Shown here: positions 53,299 through 60,276 of the stretch, piece after piece | Layout of the letters: the number at the start of each line of letters is the position of its first letter | Numbering within the stretch: the stretch's first letter is position 1 | Assembly (NCBI GenBank): GCA_052170475.1 | Contig: JBQNAL010000001.1 | Coordinates: 1 to 64,000 of the forward strand | DNA from: CAJPQU01 sp052170475 | Lineage (GTDB): Bacteria; Bacillota; Negativicutes; Selenomonadales; Selenomonadaceae | Direction: 5' to 3' | DNA length: 64,000 nt | Position numbers and translations under genes: made by a program | The notes under the pieces: model-generated | The model's input: the letters and a program-made list of their open reading frames with translations, nothing else | What the model was told of the DNA's origin: nothing | Database searches by the model: none

Positions 53299-53409
53299 GT
53301 GACAAACAATCCGAAGGTGTGATATACTTAGCTTGGGTTTGCGAGTATATCCTTCGGGATTGCTTGCTTCGCCGCTCATCGTGTTACCAGCACGGTGAGC
53401 GGTTTTTTT
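53299..53409 (+). ncRNA. Candidate short RNA between integrase and Abi genes
   Basis: Plus-strand promoter-like elements GTGACA (53299-53304), 18 bp, TATACT (53323-53328) are followed by about 75 bp without an ORF that end in a strong terminator hairpin (CCGCTCATCGTG / CACGGTGAGCGG, 53372-53402) and TTTTTTT. There is no plus-strand gene before it that the terminator could serve. A second dyad (CAATCCGAAGG... / ...CCTTCGGGATTG, about 53308-53373) overlaps the promoter. Alternatives: an operator or integrase arm sites. Confidence 0.4.
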
Positions 53410-54379
53410 ATGGTATGATTTTCGTACACCTATCAAATAAGTCGTGTGGGATACCCGTAATATCGGCGTATTGAGGGAATAGGGCGACGTTCCCATCCGT
53501 TGGGGGAACAATATAGCGGCTAACATCCTTAACGAACAGGTACCGAAGATAAGGAGTGTTAAGTGTCTGATAAATGAACAGGAAAACTGCATATAAATCT
53601 TTGTTACCCAGCCGAGGATACCTTTGATCTGTCATCGTCAATTCCTGCGGTAGTAGAGCAACGAGAATTTTTGGCTTTAGCGAATCTTTGGGGCTTCCTT
53701 GAAATGTGACAAATTTTAGATTATGCGCAATCAAATTTCGGCATTTCCGAATTAAATTCAAGCCTGCAACTATGAATTCGATTTTCTCGGACTGGAGAAT
53801 CGTTGCATCAGGTATGATCTCGTTTGCTATGGCATTCTTTTGCGGAGATTTCAAAACACGAAAAAGGTTGATACTGCTACCGAAGGAAATGTTTTTGAAT
53901 AATATCCACGGCGGTATGTGATTGTGGTTCTGCAGATAAAATCTCGTTGGAATTGGCGGGTATGATTGCGTATATACCTTCTCAATATCCCGCTTTACAT
54001 CAGCAAAAATGATTTTTGATGAAGCATGATTGTAGTTCTTTTTATCGAGATAGTTGCCTTGGTGTACACCAAAATTTTCAGCAATGCAATGTGATAGCAA
54101 GGACTTGAAATAGTTTTCGATGAACATAATTCGCGCAAAAAGGATGTTTTGGAAACCTTTATCAAACAAGTGGAAGGTGTATAAAAATTCAATACTGATA
54201 TCAGGAAGGTATCGCCCATTCATCATCATGACATCCTGATACCCGTTAACGAGGTCATAATAGGACATCGTTTTTAGTGCGTGCTCTGCAAAGGCGGTGT
54301 CGCTGATGGTCAGTCCATAGGCATCAATCAGGTGGCGAATCTGCTGTTGATACGTCTTAAATGGTTTATCGTAAGCCAA
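53408..54379 (-). CDS. Abi_2-family (AbiD/AbiF-like) abortive-infection protein
   Basis: A 323-aa protein of the Abi_2 family, phage-defence or toxin-type proteins from lactococcal AbiD/AbiF. KPFKTYQQQIRHLIDAYGL at the start, MSYYDLVNGYQDVMM and the RIMFIENYFKSLL segment are family hallmarks. The C-terminal half contains an NLIRKCRNLIAHNL motif (R-x4-H-like, HEPN/RNase-type). The start is a TTG at 54379 in the T-rich tail of a terminator hairpin, without a good ribosome site, so expression is probably low. AT-rich compared with neighbours. The upstream RNA candidate is described separately. Mechanism unknown. Confidence 0.85.
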   Translation of the reverse strand: MAYDKPFKTYQQQIRHLIDAYGLTISDTAFAEHALKTMSYYDLVNGYQDVMMMNGRYLPDISIEFLYTFHLFDKGFQNILFARIMFIENYFKSLLSHCIAENFGVHQGNYLDKKNYNHASSKIIFADVKRDIEKVYTQSYPPIPTRFYLQNHNHIPPWILFKNISFGSSINLFRVLKSPQKNAIANEIIPDATILQSEKIEFIVAGLNLIRKCRNLIAHNLKFVTFQGSPKDSLKPKILVALLPQELTMTDQRYPRLGNKDLYAVFLFIYQTLNTPYLRYLFVKDVSRYIVPPTDGNVALFPQYADITGIPHDLFDRCTKIIP

Positions 54380-54448
54380 ATTAAAAGCCCCCACTGCTAT
54401 AAGCAATGGAGGCTCGCGACCAGCGCCGAACGCTGAAATCCTTTTACT
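54380..54448 (-). ncRNA. Candidate RNA antitoxin or regulator preceding the Abi gene
   Basis: About 69 nt expected from the promoter at 54455-54483. Hairpin 1 (54435-54421): CAGCG-UUCGG-CGCUG. Hairpin 2 (54414-54386): 13-bp stem with two G-U pairs and a UAU loop, then UUUUAAUUU. The hairpin 2 tail abuts the TTG start of the Abi gene. The order promoter, short structured RNA, terminator, toxin-like gene is that of type III toxin-antitoxin loci. I recall, but cannot check, a report of structured RNAs associated with abiF-type genes. Confidence 0.6.
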
Positions 54449-54454
54449 GCATTG

Positions 54455-54483
54455 ATTATAGCAACAAATTCTTCTGTTGTCAA
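54455..54483 (-). promoter_or_regulatory. Perfect-consensus promoter upstream of the Abi-linked RNA
   Basis: TTGACA (54483-54478), 17 bp, TATAAT (54460-54455); the -35 overlaps the stop codon of the preceding gene. It is the only perfect match to consensus I found in the window. Confidence 0.85.
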
Positions 54484-54863
54484 TTCGGAAGAAGCTGTGC
54501 GGTATCCCCGACAGCAATCGCCCCACCATTCGGTATCTTACGATGTGTCATCATGTCTGGATTAACAGGAAGCCGTTCTTCTCTACTGGAACGATGTACC
54601 AATTCGGACAGCGGACTTAGCATAGGAACCTCCGAAATTCGCACGCGATGGCAAAGCGAGAACTTCGCGTACACTGTTTTTACTGAAACGACAGCCTTGA
54701 TGGCGTCAAGCGTGCCTAAACTGTTCCCTGTTGCCTTGTCTATAACTTCTTCCCCTTTTGATATGATTCGTAGTTTCTCCCCCTGCATCGCATCTTTATC
54801 AAATCCGTAGTCAATTATTATGTTATATTCATCTATGATTTCGATTACTTTATATTCTTGCAT
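54480..54863 (-). CDS. Unknown small protein, FlgT-C/beta-domain-like
   Basis: A 127-aa protein of unknown function. The first 70 residues (YKVIEIIDEYNIIIDYGFDKDAMQGEKLRIISKGEEVID, then LGTLDAIKAVVSVKTVYAKF) form a beta-barrel-like domain resembling the FlgT C-terminal domain found in many accessory-region proteins; the last 50 residues are polar and disordered in appearance. The ATG follows AAAGGACGG. It lies between the repressor and the Abi locus and is AT-rich. Confidence 0.6.
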   Translation of the reverse strand: MQEYKVIEIIDEYNIIIDYGFDKDAMQGEKLRIISKGEEVIDKATGNSLGTLDAIKAVVSVKTVYAKFSLCHRVRISEVPMLSPLSELVHRSSREERLPVNPDMMTHRKIPNGGAIAVGDTAQLLPN

Positions 54864-54905
54864 AGTATCCGTCCTTTCAGTGGGTTCAACTTAGGCTACC
54901 CTACT

Positions 54906-55601
54906 TCAAAACCTATGCCGTACTTCAATGAGCTTTCCGACAATGCGAACGTCATTTGCCGCTAAGCCGGTAAATACCCGCTGAGGATACGCTGGATTGC
55001 TGGAAGATAGGACAACTACTCCATTAGTTTTGTCAATGGTGACGTGCTTCAAACATCCTTCTTCCCTGTCGATGACAACGACGGCGATTGCGCCATTTTC
55101 TATTTCGGGCTGAAGGCGGATTAGACACAGATCGCCGTCGTAAATCCCATCGCCTATCATGCTGTCCCCTTCGGCGCGGAAACCGCGCATTTCGGCAGGG
55201 TTGTAAGAAGCGTCAATCGTCATGTATTCGTCGATATGCTCATATGCAAGGCCGCCGGGGCCACAGCGAACCGTGCCGATAATGGGAACGCGGTGCGTGT
55301 CGTTTAGGGGGAAGGTGCCGTCTTTGGCGTTCAGCGCCGGAAGGTCATCGGGGGCGGGTGCGGGGGATTGTGTGCTATCTGAAAACTTTTCCATTAACGC
55401 ACTTCGTGGGACGTTGAAATACTCGCAAAGCCTGTCCACTTTGTCCATTCGGGGCAGTTTTCGCCCTCTGATCCAATCATTGACAGTTACAGGGCTAACC
55501 TTCATATATTCCGCTAAATCCTTTTGAGTTGTTTGTTTCTGAGATAATAGACGTTTGAGGTTACGCTGAAACACCTCTTTTAGTATATCGTGTTCTGGCA
55601 T
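54906..55601 (-). CDS. CI/LexA-type phage repressor (XRE + S24)
   Basis: Lysogeny repressor, 231 aa. N-terminal XRE helix-turn-helix (about 10-65: TTQKDLAEYMKVSPVTVNDWIRGRKLPRMDKV), linker and a C-terminal S24 self-cleaving domain (about 105-225) with the nucleophile in AEGDSM and the general-base Lys in GCLKHV. The self-cleavage site region reads TVRCGPGGL, i.e. Cys-Gly rather than Ala-Gly. It is divergent from the Cro-like gene with operator sites between them. Confidence 0.92.
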   Translation of the reverse strand: MPEHDILKEVFQRNLKRLLSQKQTTQKDLAEYMKVSPVTVNDWIRGRKLPRMDKVDRLCEYFNVPRSALMEKFSDSTQSPAPAPDDLPALNAKDGTFPLNDTHRVPIIGTVRCGPGGLAYEHIDEYMTIDASYNPAEMRGFRAEGDSMIGDGIYDGDLCLIRLQPEIENGAIAVVVIDREEGCLKHVTIDKTNGVVVLSSSNPAYPQRVFTGLAANDVRIVGKLIEVRHRF

Positions 55602-55625
55602 GGTGCTAACCTCCTTCTATTAGGT

Positions 55626-55714
55626 ATTATAAATCTTAAAGCAGATTTTCACAATACCGTATCAAAAATAAATTCGCTTAAAGTATTGACTTTAACTTTA
55701 GGCGAATTTATAAT
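55626..55714. promoter_or_regulatory. Lysis-lysogeny control region: divergent promoters and operator
   Basis: Leftward promoter: TTGTGA (55654-55649), 17 bp, TATAAT (55631-55626). Rightward promoter: TTGACT (55686-55691), 17 bp, TATAAT (55709-55714). The rightward promoter is embraced by an inverted repeat, AAATTCGCTTAAAGT (55670-55684) and ACTTTAGGCGAATTT (55695-55709), one mismatch in 15, a good candidate operator for CI and Cro. Confidence 0.75.
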
Positions 55715-55751
55715 ATGGGTAAATCGATAGAAAGTGAGGCTGTGATTTATC

Positions 55752-55952
55752 ATGAAGATTAGTCTTAAAGCTGCGCGGGTAAATGCGGGCTTTACTCAAT
55801 CCGATGTAGCCCGGCATTTGAAGAAGAACAAGCAAACTATTGTAAATTGGGAAACTGGGAAAACCCCTGTTGATATGGGGAATTTCGCAGCTTTATGCAG
55901 CTTGTATAAGATTAGCGGCGATTTCATTTTTTTGCCTAAGAAATTAGCTTAA
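55752..55952 (+). CDS. Cro-like XRE-family regulator
   Basis: A 66-aa helix-turn-helix protein (ARVNAGFTQSDVARHLKKNKQTIVNWETGKTPVD), the first gene of the rightward early operon, 38 bp downstream of the rightward -10. The ATG follows AAAGTGAGG. Most likely the Cro analogue. Confidence 0.85.
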   Translation: MKISLKAARVNAGFTQSDVARHLKKNKQTIVNWETGKTPVDMGNFAALCSLYKISGDFIFLPKKLA

Positions 55953-56018
55953 AGCGAATATGTGGCATACGAAAATAACCAACATGCAAGACGGCGTGAG
56001 AAAAGGAGGCAAATCAAC

Positions 56019-56183
56019 ATGAGAATAAAGAGGAGAGCGAAAACGATCTGGGCGTACTTGGACGGAAAGAAACTCTGCGACGTTGTAGAAGCGGCACTGG
56101 ACAACCGCAAAACCGTGGATGAGGTGAAGAAGCTGCTGATCCGGGAGAACCCCGGGCATGAGGTGACGTTTAAGATGGCGTGA
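56019..56183 (+). CDS. Small basic phage protein, unknown
   Basis: 54 aa from the ATG at 56019, 8 bp after AAAAGGAGG. The start is strongly basic (MRIKRRAKTIWAYLDGKKL), followed by a helical stretch. I do not recognise it. A frame from a GTG at 55962 adds 19 residues but has no ribosome site. Confidence 0.6.
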   Translation: MRIKRRAKTIWAYLDGKKLCDVVEAALDNRKTVDEVKKLLIRENPGHEVTFKMA

Positions 56184-56186
56184 GAA

Positions 56187-56209
56187 AAGCCCGCCGTAAG
56201 GGCGGGCTT
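56187..56209. terminator. Hairpin between converging genes
   Basis: AAGCCCGCC-GTAA-GGGCGGGCTT, placed between the small protein gene and the converging YoeB gene. Confidence 0.6.
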
Positions 56210-56219
56210 GGGCTTGGAA

Positions 56220-56480
56220 TTATTCGTAATGACCTTTGCAGGCTTTGACGATGATGGTATCTTCAGATATTTGGTAAACGAGGCGGTTCTGCTCGTCAAT
56301 GCGTCTGCTGTAATCCCCGCCAAGGTGCTTTAGGAGTTCGGGCTTTCCAATTCCGTTTAACGCACCGTCACGGTCAATGCTCCGTAAGAGCTGATTGATT
56401 TTCTTCAAGGTTCGTTTGTCTTGTGCCTGCCAGTAGAGGTATTGAGTAAAGGCCGTTTCGGTGAATGTGATTTTACTCAA
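56220..56480 (-). CDS. YoeB/Txe-family toxin
   Basis: Ribosome-dependent mRNA interferase, 86 aa. AFTQYLYWQAQDKRTLKKINQLLRSI, GKPELLKHLGGDYSRRID and the C-terminal CKGHYE (catalytic His-Tyr) are the family signature. It overlaps its antitoxin by 4 bp. The pair is inserted, in reverse orientation, in the rightward early region. Confidence 0.92.
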   Translation of the reverse strand: MSKITFTETAFTQYLYWQAQDKRTLKKINQLLRSIDRDGALNGIGKPELLKHLGGDYSRRIDEQNRLVYQISEDTIIVKACKGHYE

Positions 56481-56704
56481 TGTTCCATAGCCTCAAGTTC
56501 GGCAAAGGTTTTTGTGATGGTATGTCCTTCGCGCAGGTCGTTGTTGCTTGTCTCAAGCATCGAAAGATAGGCGCTCTGCTCTTTTTGATGGAGTTCTGCA
56601 ATGAGGTTATTGATACAGTCGGTAACTGTGATATTACGCAGCTTTGCATAGTTTTCAAGGATACGGGCATTCGCATCATTGATTTGGATGGCGAGGGTCG
56701 CCAT
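56477..56704 (-). CDS. Ribbon-helix-helix antitoxin of the YoeB toxin
   Basis: A 75-aa RelB/DinJ-like protein: ATLAIQINDANARILENYAKLRNITVTDCINNLI forms the ribbon-helix-helix, and the acidic C-terminus (TFAELEAMEH) should bind the toxin. YoeB is usually paired with a Phd-type (YefM) antitoxin; here it is an RHH protein, as in some Firmicute variants. It precedes the toxin, ATGA overlap. Confidence 0.85.
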   Translation of the reverse strand: MATLAIQINDANARILENYAKLRNITVTDCINNLIAELHQKEQSAYLSMLETSNNDLREGHTITKTFAELEAMEH

Positions 56705-56811
56705 GGTAGACCAGCTCCTTTCTGTGTTCAGTATAACACGAGGAGGAGGAGGAAAACAAGCGCGAGAGGGGACAAAGGAAAAGCCCCCGGGGACGTGAGG
56801 GAGGTGACGAA

Positions 56812-57138
56812 GTGGAGAAAGAGCTAATCCCCATCTGGGAAAAAGCCGCGCTTACCGCCGAAGAGACGGCGGCGTATATGGGCGTCAACAGGGAATTGAT
56901 CCGCGCCCTTGCACATGCTGCGAAACACGGGATGAGCGATTTCCCGGCCTTTTGGGTTGGTACATCAATCAAGATAGCGCGTCCGCCGCTTCTTTCATGG
57001 CTTGCGGATGTTGCAGCATCGCACAAAGACTTAAAACAGGCAGCGGCGATGGTCGATAACGCCAAGCAGATGAGTGAGGCACGTGGCCGCGGACGGCCAC
57101 GCCGAAGAAGAGTTTGGACTGCGGAGGAGGTGAGATAA
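56812..57138 (+). CDS. Excisionase-like helix-turn-helix protein
   Basis: A 108-aa protein with a MerR/excisionase-like helix-turn-helix (ALTAEETAAYMGVNRELIRALAH) and an Arg-rich C-terminus (RGRGRPRRRRVW). Start GTG at 56812 after GAGGGAGGTGACG. Likely DNA-binding; Xis-type function is a guess. The following small gene starts immediately after its stop. Confidence 0.7.
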   Translation: MEKELIPIWEKAALTAEETAAYMGVNRELIRALAHAAKHGMSDFPAFWVGTSIKIARPPLLSWLADVAASHKDLKQAAAMVDNAKQMSEARGRGRPRRRRVWTAEEVR

Positions 57139-57273
57139 ATGACAAAGGAGCGTTTGGAAGGCCTCATTGAAATTTTTTGCGATGCGGATCGGCGGGCAAG
57201 GCTCACGGAAGAAGAGCGAGAGACGTACTGCCCAACGATTGCAGATGCGCTTGAAGGAGATGGAGCCGAATGA
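57139..57273 (+). CDS. Small phage protein, 44 aa
   Basis: Starts MTKERLEGLIEIFCDAD and ends IADALEGDGAE; highly charged, helical. The ATG follows GGAGGAGGTGAG and directly abuts the previous stop, which supports translation. Unknown function. Confidence 0.5.
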   Translation: MTKERLEGLIEIFCDADRRARLTEEERETYCPTIADALEGDGAE

Positions 57274-57362
57274 GGTTGCCGTACTTTACCGAATGGGGAT
57301 GGACGGTTATCACCGTTGCCGCCGCATTTATGGGGATGATCATGCTATGGGTGCTGGAATGA
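57270..57362 (+). CDS. Small membrane peptide, 30 aa
   Basis: ATGA overlap with the previous gene. It has one hydrophobic segment (TVITVAAAFMGMIMLWVL), so a single-pass membrane peptide. Short; support comes from coupling to its neighbours only. Confidence 0.4.
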   Translation: MRLPYFTEWGWTVITVAAAFMGMIMLWVLE

Positions 57363-57457
57363 AAAAAGCGCCAAGAGCGGCGGCAACCACTCTCAGCGCA
57401 GAAACAAGATACTCTATGGAAAGTATACCACGAACAAAGGAGGATACGCAATCGTGA
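57359..57457 (+). CDS. Small phage ORF, 32 aa
   Basis: Another ATGA-coupled small frame, basic at the N-terminus (MKKAPRAAATTLSAETRYS). It overlaps the start of the SbcC-like gene by 4 bp. The same frame is open upstream to a TTG at 57167, giving a 96-residue alternative lacking a ribosome site; only one reading is likely real. Confidence 0.35.
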   Translation: MKKAPRAAATTLSAETRYSMESIPRTKEDTQS

Positions 57458-59415
57458 AGATATTAAACCTCAAGATGAGCAATTTTCGCGGAATAAAAGC
57501 CATGGAAATCAACTTCGATGGCAAAGATACGGACATCTTCGGTGCAAATGGCACGGGTAAGACAACGGTGGCGAACGCAATCTGCTGGCTCTTGCTTGAC
57601 CGACCGGCGACCGAGGAAGCGGACTTTGACCCGAAAACGATTGGAGCGCACGGGGTCAAACATAGTGCTGAAATCACCTTGGCGCTTGACGATGGGCAAG
57701 AATTGTTGTTGGCCAAGGAGTTTTATGAAAAGTGGACGCGCAAGCGCGGCGCGGCAGAAGCCGAGTTTACCGGCAACGTCACGGACTACTACATAGATGG
57801 CGTTGGCGCTAAAAAGAAAGAATACATGGCGGCGGTGGAACGAGCCTGCGGGGTAGACATTGAGAAGTTGAAAATGCTGCTGGTGCTGGGCTACTTCGCA
57901 GATACGATGAAGACCGAGGACAAGCGCAAAATCCTTTTTGAACTGGCCGGGGAATTTACCGACGAAGATGTTTTTGCGAAGAAGCCGGATTTGAAAGACT
58001 TGGCATCGTATCTCGTCATGCCCGGGAGTACGAATAAAACGTACACCATTGAACAGTGGCGCAAGATTGCCGCTGATCAGCGAAGCAGCTTGAATAAAAA
58101 GCTGGAACTTCTGCCAACGCGGATTGATGAGGCGCAGAAGCTCATCCCCGAGGATATGGCAGATGAAACCGTATTGATTAACAAGCTCCAAGCGCTGGAC
58201 GAAGAACGCAACAAGATAGAAGAGGAACGAGCCAGTCTCCATACAGCAGATGGACAAAAAGAAGCCCTGCGGGCTGCAATTTCCGGGCTTGAGGTAGACC
58301 TTGCGACGAAGCGGGCGGAATACATCAAAAAGAGCGGCGACGCGAACAGCAAAATTAACGCTGCTATTGACGAGCTGAATACGGAACGGCGCACATTGGC
58401 AGATGGCCTCGATGCGCTTAAACGGCAGCAGAAAGCAAGCGAGATTGATTGCGCACAAATGAAGGCGGAGCGCGAGCGGCTGATGAAAGAATATGCCGAT
58501 GTGCAAGCTAAGCAGTGGGATCATGGTCAGGAGACTTGTCCAAGCTGCGGACAGCCGCTTCCTGCAGATCGAATAGAAGAGCTTCGGGCAGCGTTTAACG
58601 AAGAGAAGAGCAAGCAGAAAGCCCTGATCAATCAGCGCGGCCAAGCGTGCAGCAGTGACAAAATCGCGGCGGAAGAAGCCCGTACAGATGAAGCAAAGGC
58701 GAAAATTCCTGCGATGGAAGAAAAGCTCAAAGAGTGCCAGCAGCGGATTGAGAATTTGCGCGAAAGCCTTACCGACGCGCCGGCCTTTGAAACGACGGAT
58801 GTATATTGGGAGATTACCAATCGCATCAACGACCTTCGGGCGAAACTGCAGGCTGGTGTCGGAGCGCCGGATGAAACGGCAAAAGTCTACGAGGAGAAGC
58901 TGCAATCCGTAAAAAAGGAAATCCAAAGCGTTACGATGCGGATTGCACAGGCAAGAGCGGCAAAGGACAGCCAGAAGCGCGTTGCTGATCTGGAGCAAGA
59001 GTTACGGGATACATCGGCGGCGCTGGAAAAGATTGAGCGCGGGATCCATCTTTGCGAAGAGTTTACCCGTACCAAGGCGGCCATGATCACCGACAGCGTC
59101 AACGGGCATTTCCGCTTCGTGCGCTTCGTCCTTTTCCGCGACCAAATCAACGGCGGTCTCAAAGAGATTTGCGAGCCGACGGTGGAGAACAAAGACGGCG
59201 CATGGGTCGAATACCGCAGCGTAAACTATGCGGCGCAGATCAATGCAAAACTGGACATCATCGACACGCTGAATCAGCACTACAAGACGAATCTCCCGAT
59301 CATCATGGATCAGGGAGAGAGCGTCACGGCCCCGCTGCCCGTTTCCGAGCAGCTCATCCGGCTGATTGTATCCGCGCCGGACACCGATTCACTGAGAATT
59401 AAGGTAAAAGACTAA
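57454..59415 (+). CDS. SbcC/Rad50-like AAA ATPase
   Basis: A 653-aa phage recombination ATPase. N-terminal Walker A GANGTGKTT at 30-38, coiled coils (about 180-350 and 375-540) around a zinc hook CPSCGQP near 362, and a C-terminal half with Walker B-like LPIIMDQGESV near 622. Smaller than cellular SbcC. GTG start after AAAGGAGG. No SbcD is seen; it is 13 bp upstream of recT, so probably a helper for annealing-type recombination or end processing. Confidence 0.88.
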   Translation: MKILNLKMSNFRGIKAMEINFDGKDTDIFGANGTGKTTVANAICWLLLDRPATEEADFDPKTIGAHGVKHSAEITLALDDGQELLLAKEFYEKWTRKRGAAEAEFTGNVTDYYIDGVGAKKKEYMAAVERACGVDIEKLKMLLVLGYFADTMKTEDKRKILFELAGEFTDEDVFAKKPDLKDLASYLVMPGSTNKTYTIEQWRKIAADQRSSLNKKLELLPTRIDEAQKLIPEDMADETVLINKLQALDEERNKIEEERASLHTADGQKEALRAAISGLEVDLATKRAEYIKKSGDANSKINAAIDELNTERRTLADGLDALKRQQKASEIDCAQMKAERERLMKEYADVQAKQWDHGQETCPSCGQPLPADRIEELRAAFNEEKSKQKALINQRGQACSSDKIAAEEARTDEAKAKIPAMEEKLKECQQRIENLRESLTDAPAFETTDVYWEITNRINDLRAKLQAGVGAPDETAKVYEEKLQSVKKEIQSVTMRIAQARAAKDSQKRVADLEQELRDTSAALEKIERGIHLCEEFTRTKAAMITDSVNGHFRFVRFVLFRDQINGGLKEICEPTVENKDGAWVEYRSVNYAAQINAKLDIIDTLNQHYKTNLPIIMDQGESVTAPLPVSEQLIRLIVSAPDTDSLRIKVKD

Positions 59416-59428
59416 GGAGGATAAGATC

Positions 59429-60091
59429 ATGACACAGACAGCAGTTGCAATGAAAAACACCGCCAATGCCGCTACCATTGAGGATTGGGTAGAGAGCGAC
59501 AAGATCAAAAGGAAGTTTAACGAAGTGCTCGATAATGGCGCTGGGGCGTTTGTAACCAGCCTCTTATCCCTTGTCAAGTCTACGCCACAGCTTGCGGCAG
59601 CAGAGCCGAAGACGGTGATCAGCGCGGCGATGACGGCCGCAACACTCAAACTCCCCATCAACCCGAACCTTGGCTTTGCTTATATCATTCCCTATGGACA
59701 TGAAGCGCAATTTCAAATGGGCTGGAAGGGCTACGTCCAGCTCGCCATGCGCACAGGGCAGTATAAGACTATTAACGCTGCCGTTGTCTATGAAGGGCAG
59801 ATTGAGGACATGGACTTTATCACGGGTGAGATCATCAAAGGGAAAAAGAAGAGCGACAAGGTAGTCGGATACGTCGCTTACTTCGAGTTGATCAACGGCT
59901 TCAAAAAGACCTTCTACATGACGAGAGAGGATATGCTTCGTCACGCGCAGACCTTTTCCAAGAGTTACGCATACGACAAGCGCAGTGGCAAAGGAACGAG
60001 CGTGTGGAGTACCAATTTTGACGCGATGGGGCTGAAGACGGTTATCAAGCAGCTCATCAGCAAGTACGGAATCATGAGCATTGATATGTAG
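59429..60091 (+). CDS. recT: RecT-family annealase, ended early by an in-frame amber codon
   Basis: Single-strand annealing protein of the RecT/Redbeta class, 220 aa as read. FVTSLLSLVKSTPQLAAAEPKTVISAAMTAATLKLPINPNLGFAYIIPYG and FQMGWKGYVQLAMRTGQYK are family hallmarks. The frame ends at TAG (60089-60091) exactly where the family continues; past it the frame stays open for 61 codons to a TGA at 60274, with acidic, Pro/Gln-rich sequence typical of RecT tails. A CAG to TAG change would explain it. The core annealing domain is intact, so function may be partly kept. Confidence 0.88.
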   Translation: MTQTAVAMKNTANAATIEDWVESDKIKRKFNEVLDNGAGAFVTSLLSLVKSTPQLAAAEPKTVISAAMTAATLKLPINPNLGFAYIIPYGHEAQFQMGWKGYVQLAMRTGQYKTINAAVVYEGQIEDMDFITGEIIKGKKKSDKVVGYVAYFELINGFKKTFYMTREDMLRHAQTFSKSYAYDKRSGKGTSVWSTNFDAMGLKTVIKQLISKYGIMSIDM

Positions 60092-60274
60092 GGCGCGGCG
60101 CTTTCTGAGGCAATCGTGGCGGACAATGAGCGCGATTGGTCGGCGGAGCAGAATGTCACTCCGCTTGAGGAAGCGGCAGAGGCGGCGCAAGCAATCGAAG
60201 AACCGGCTGCACAGCCGCAGCCGGAACCTCTTCCCGAACAGCAAGCTGATCCGTATGCGGGCATGGCTTTCTGA
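60092..60274 (+). pseudogene. In-frame 3' tail of recT beyond the amber codon
   Basis: 61 sense-or-stop codons in the recT frame, encoding GAALSEAIVADNERDWSAEQ and a tail ending DPYAGMAF, typical of RecT C-termini. It ends 3 bp before the MBL gene, as the intact gene would. No start codon with a ribosome site is seen within it. Confidence 0.8.
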
Positions 60275-60276
60275 GC

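Noticed and set aside
57167..57457. A 96-residue gene from a TTG at 57167
   Set aside because: No ribosome site, and it overlaps two well-positioned small frames that chain by ATGA overlaps; kept only as an alternative in the 57359 entry.
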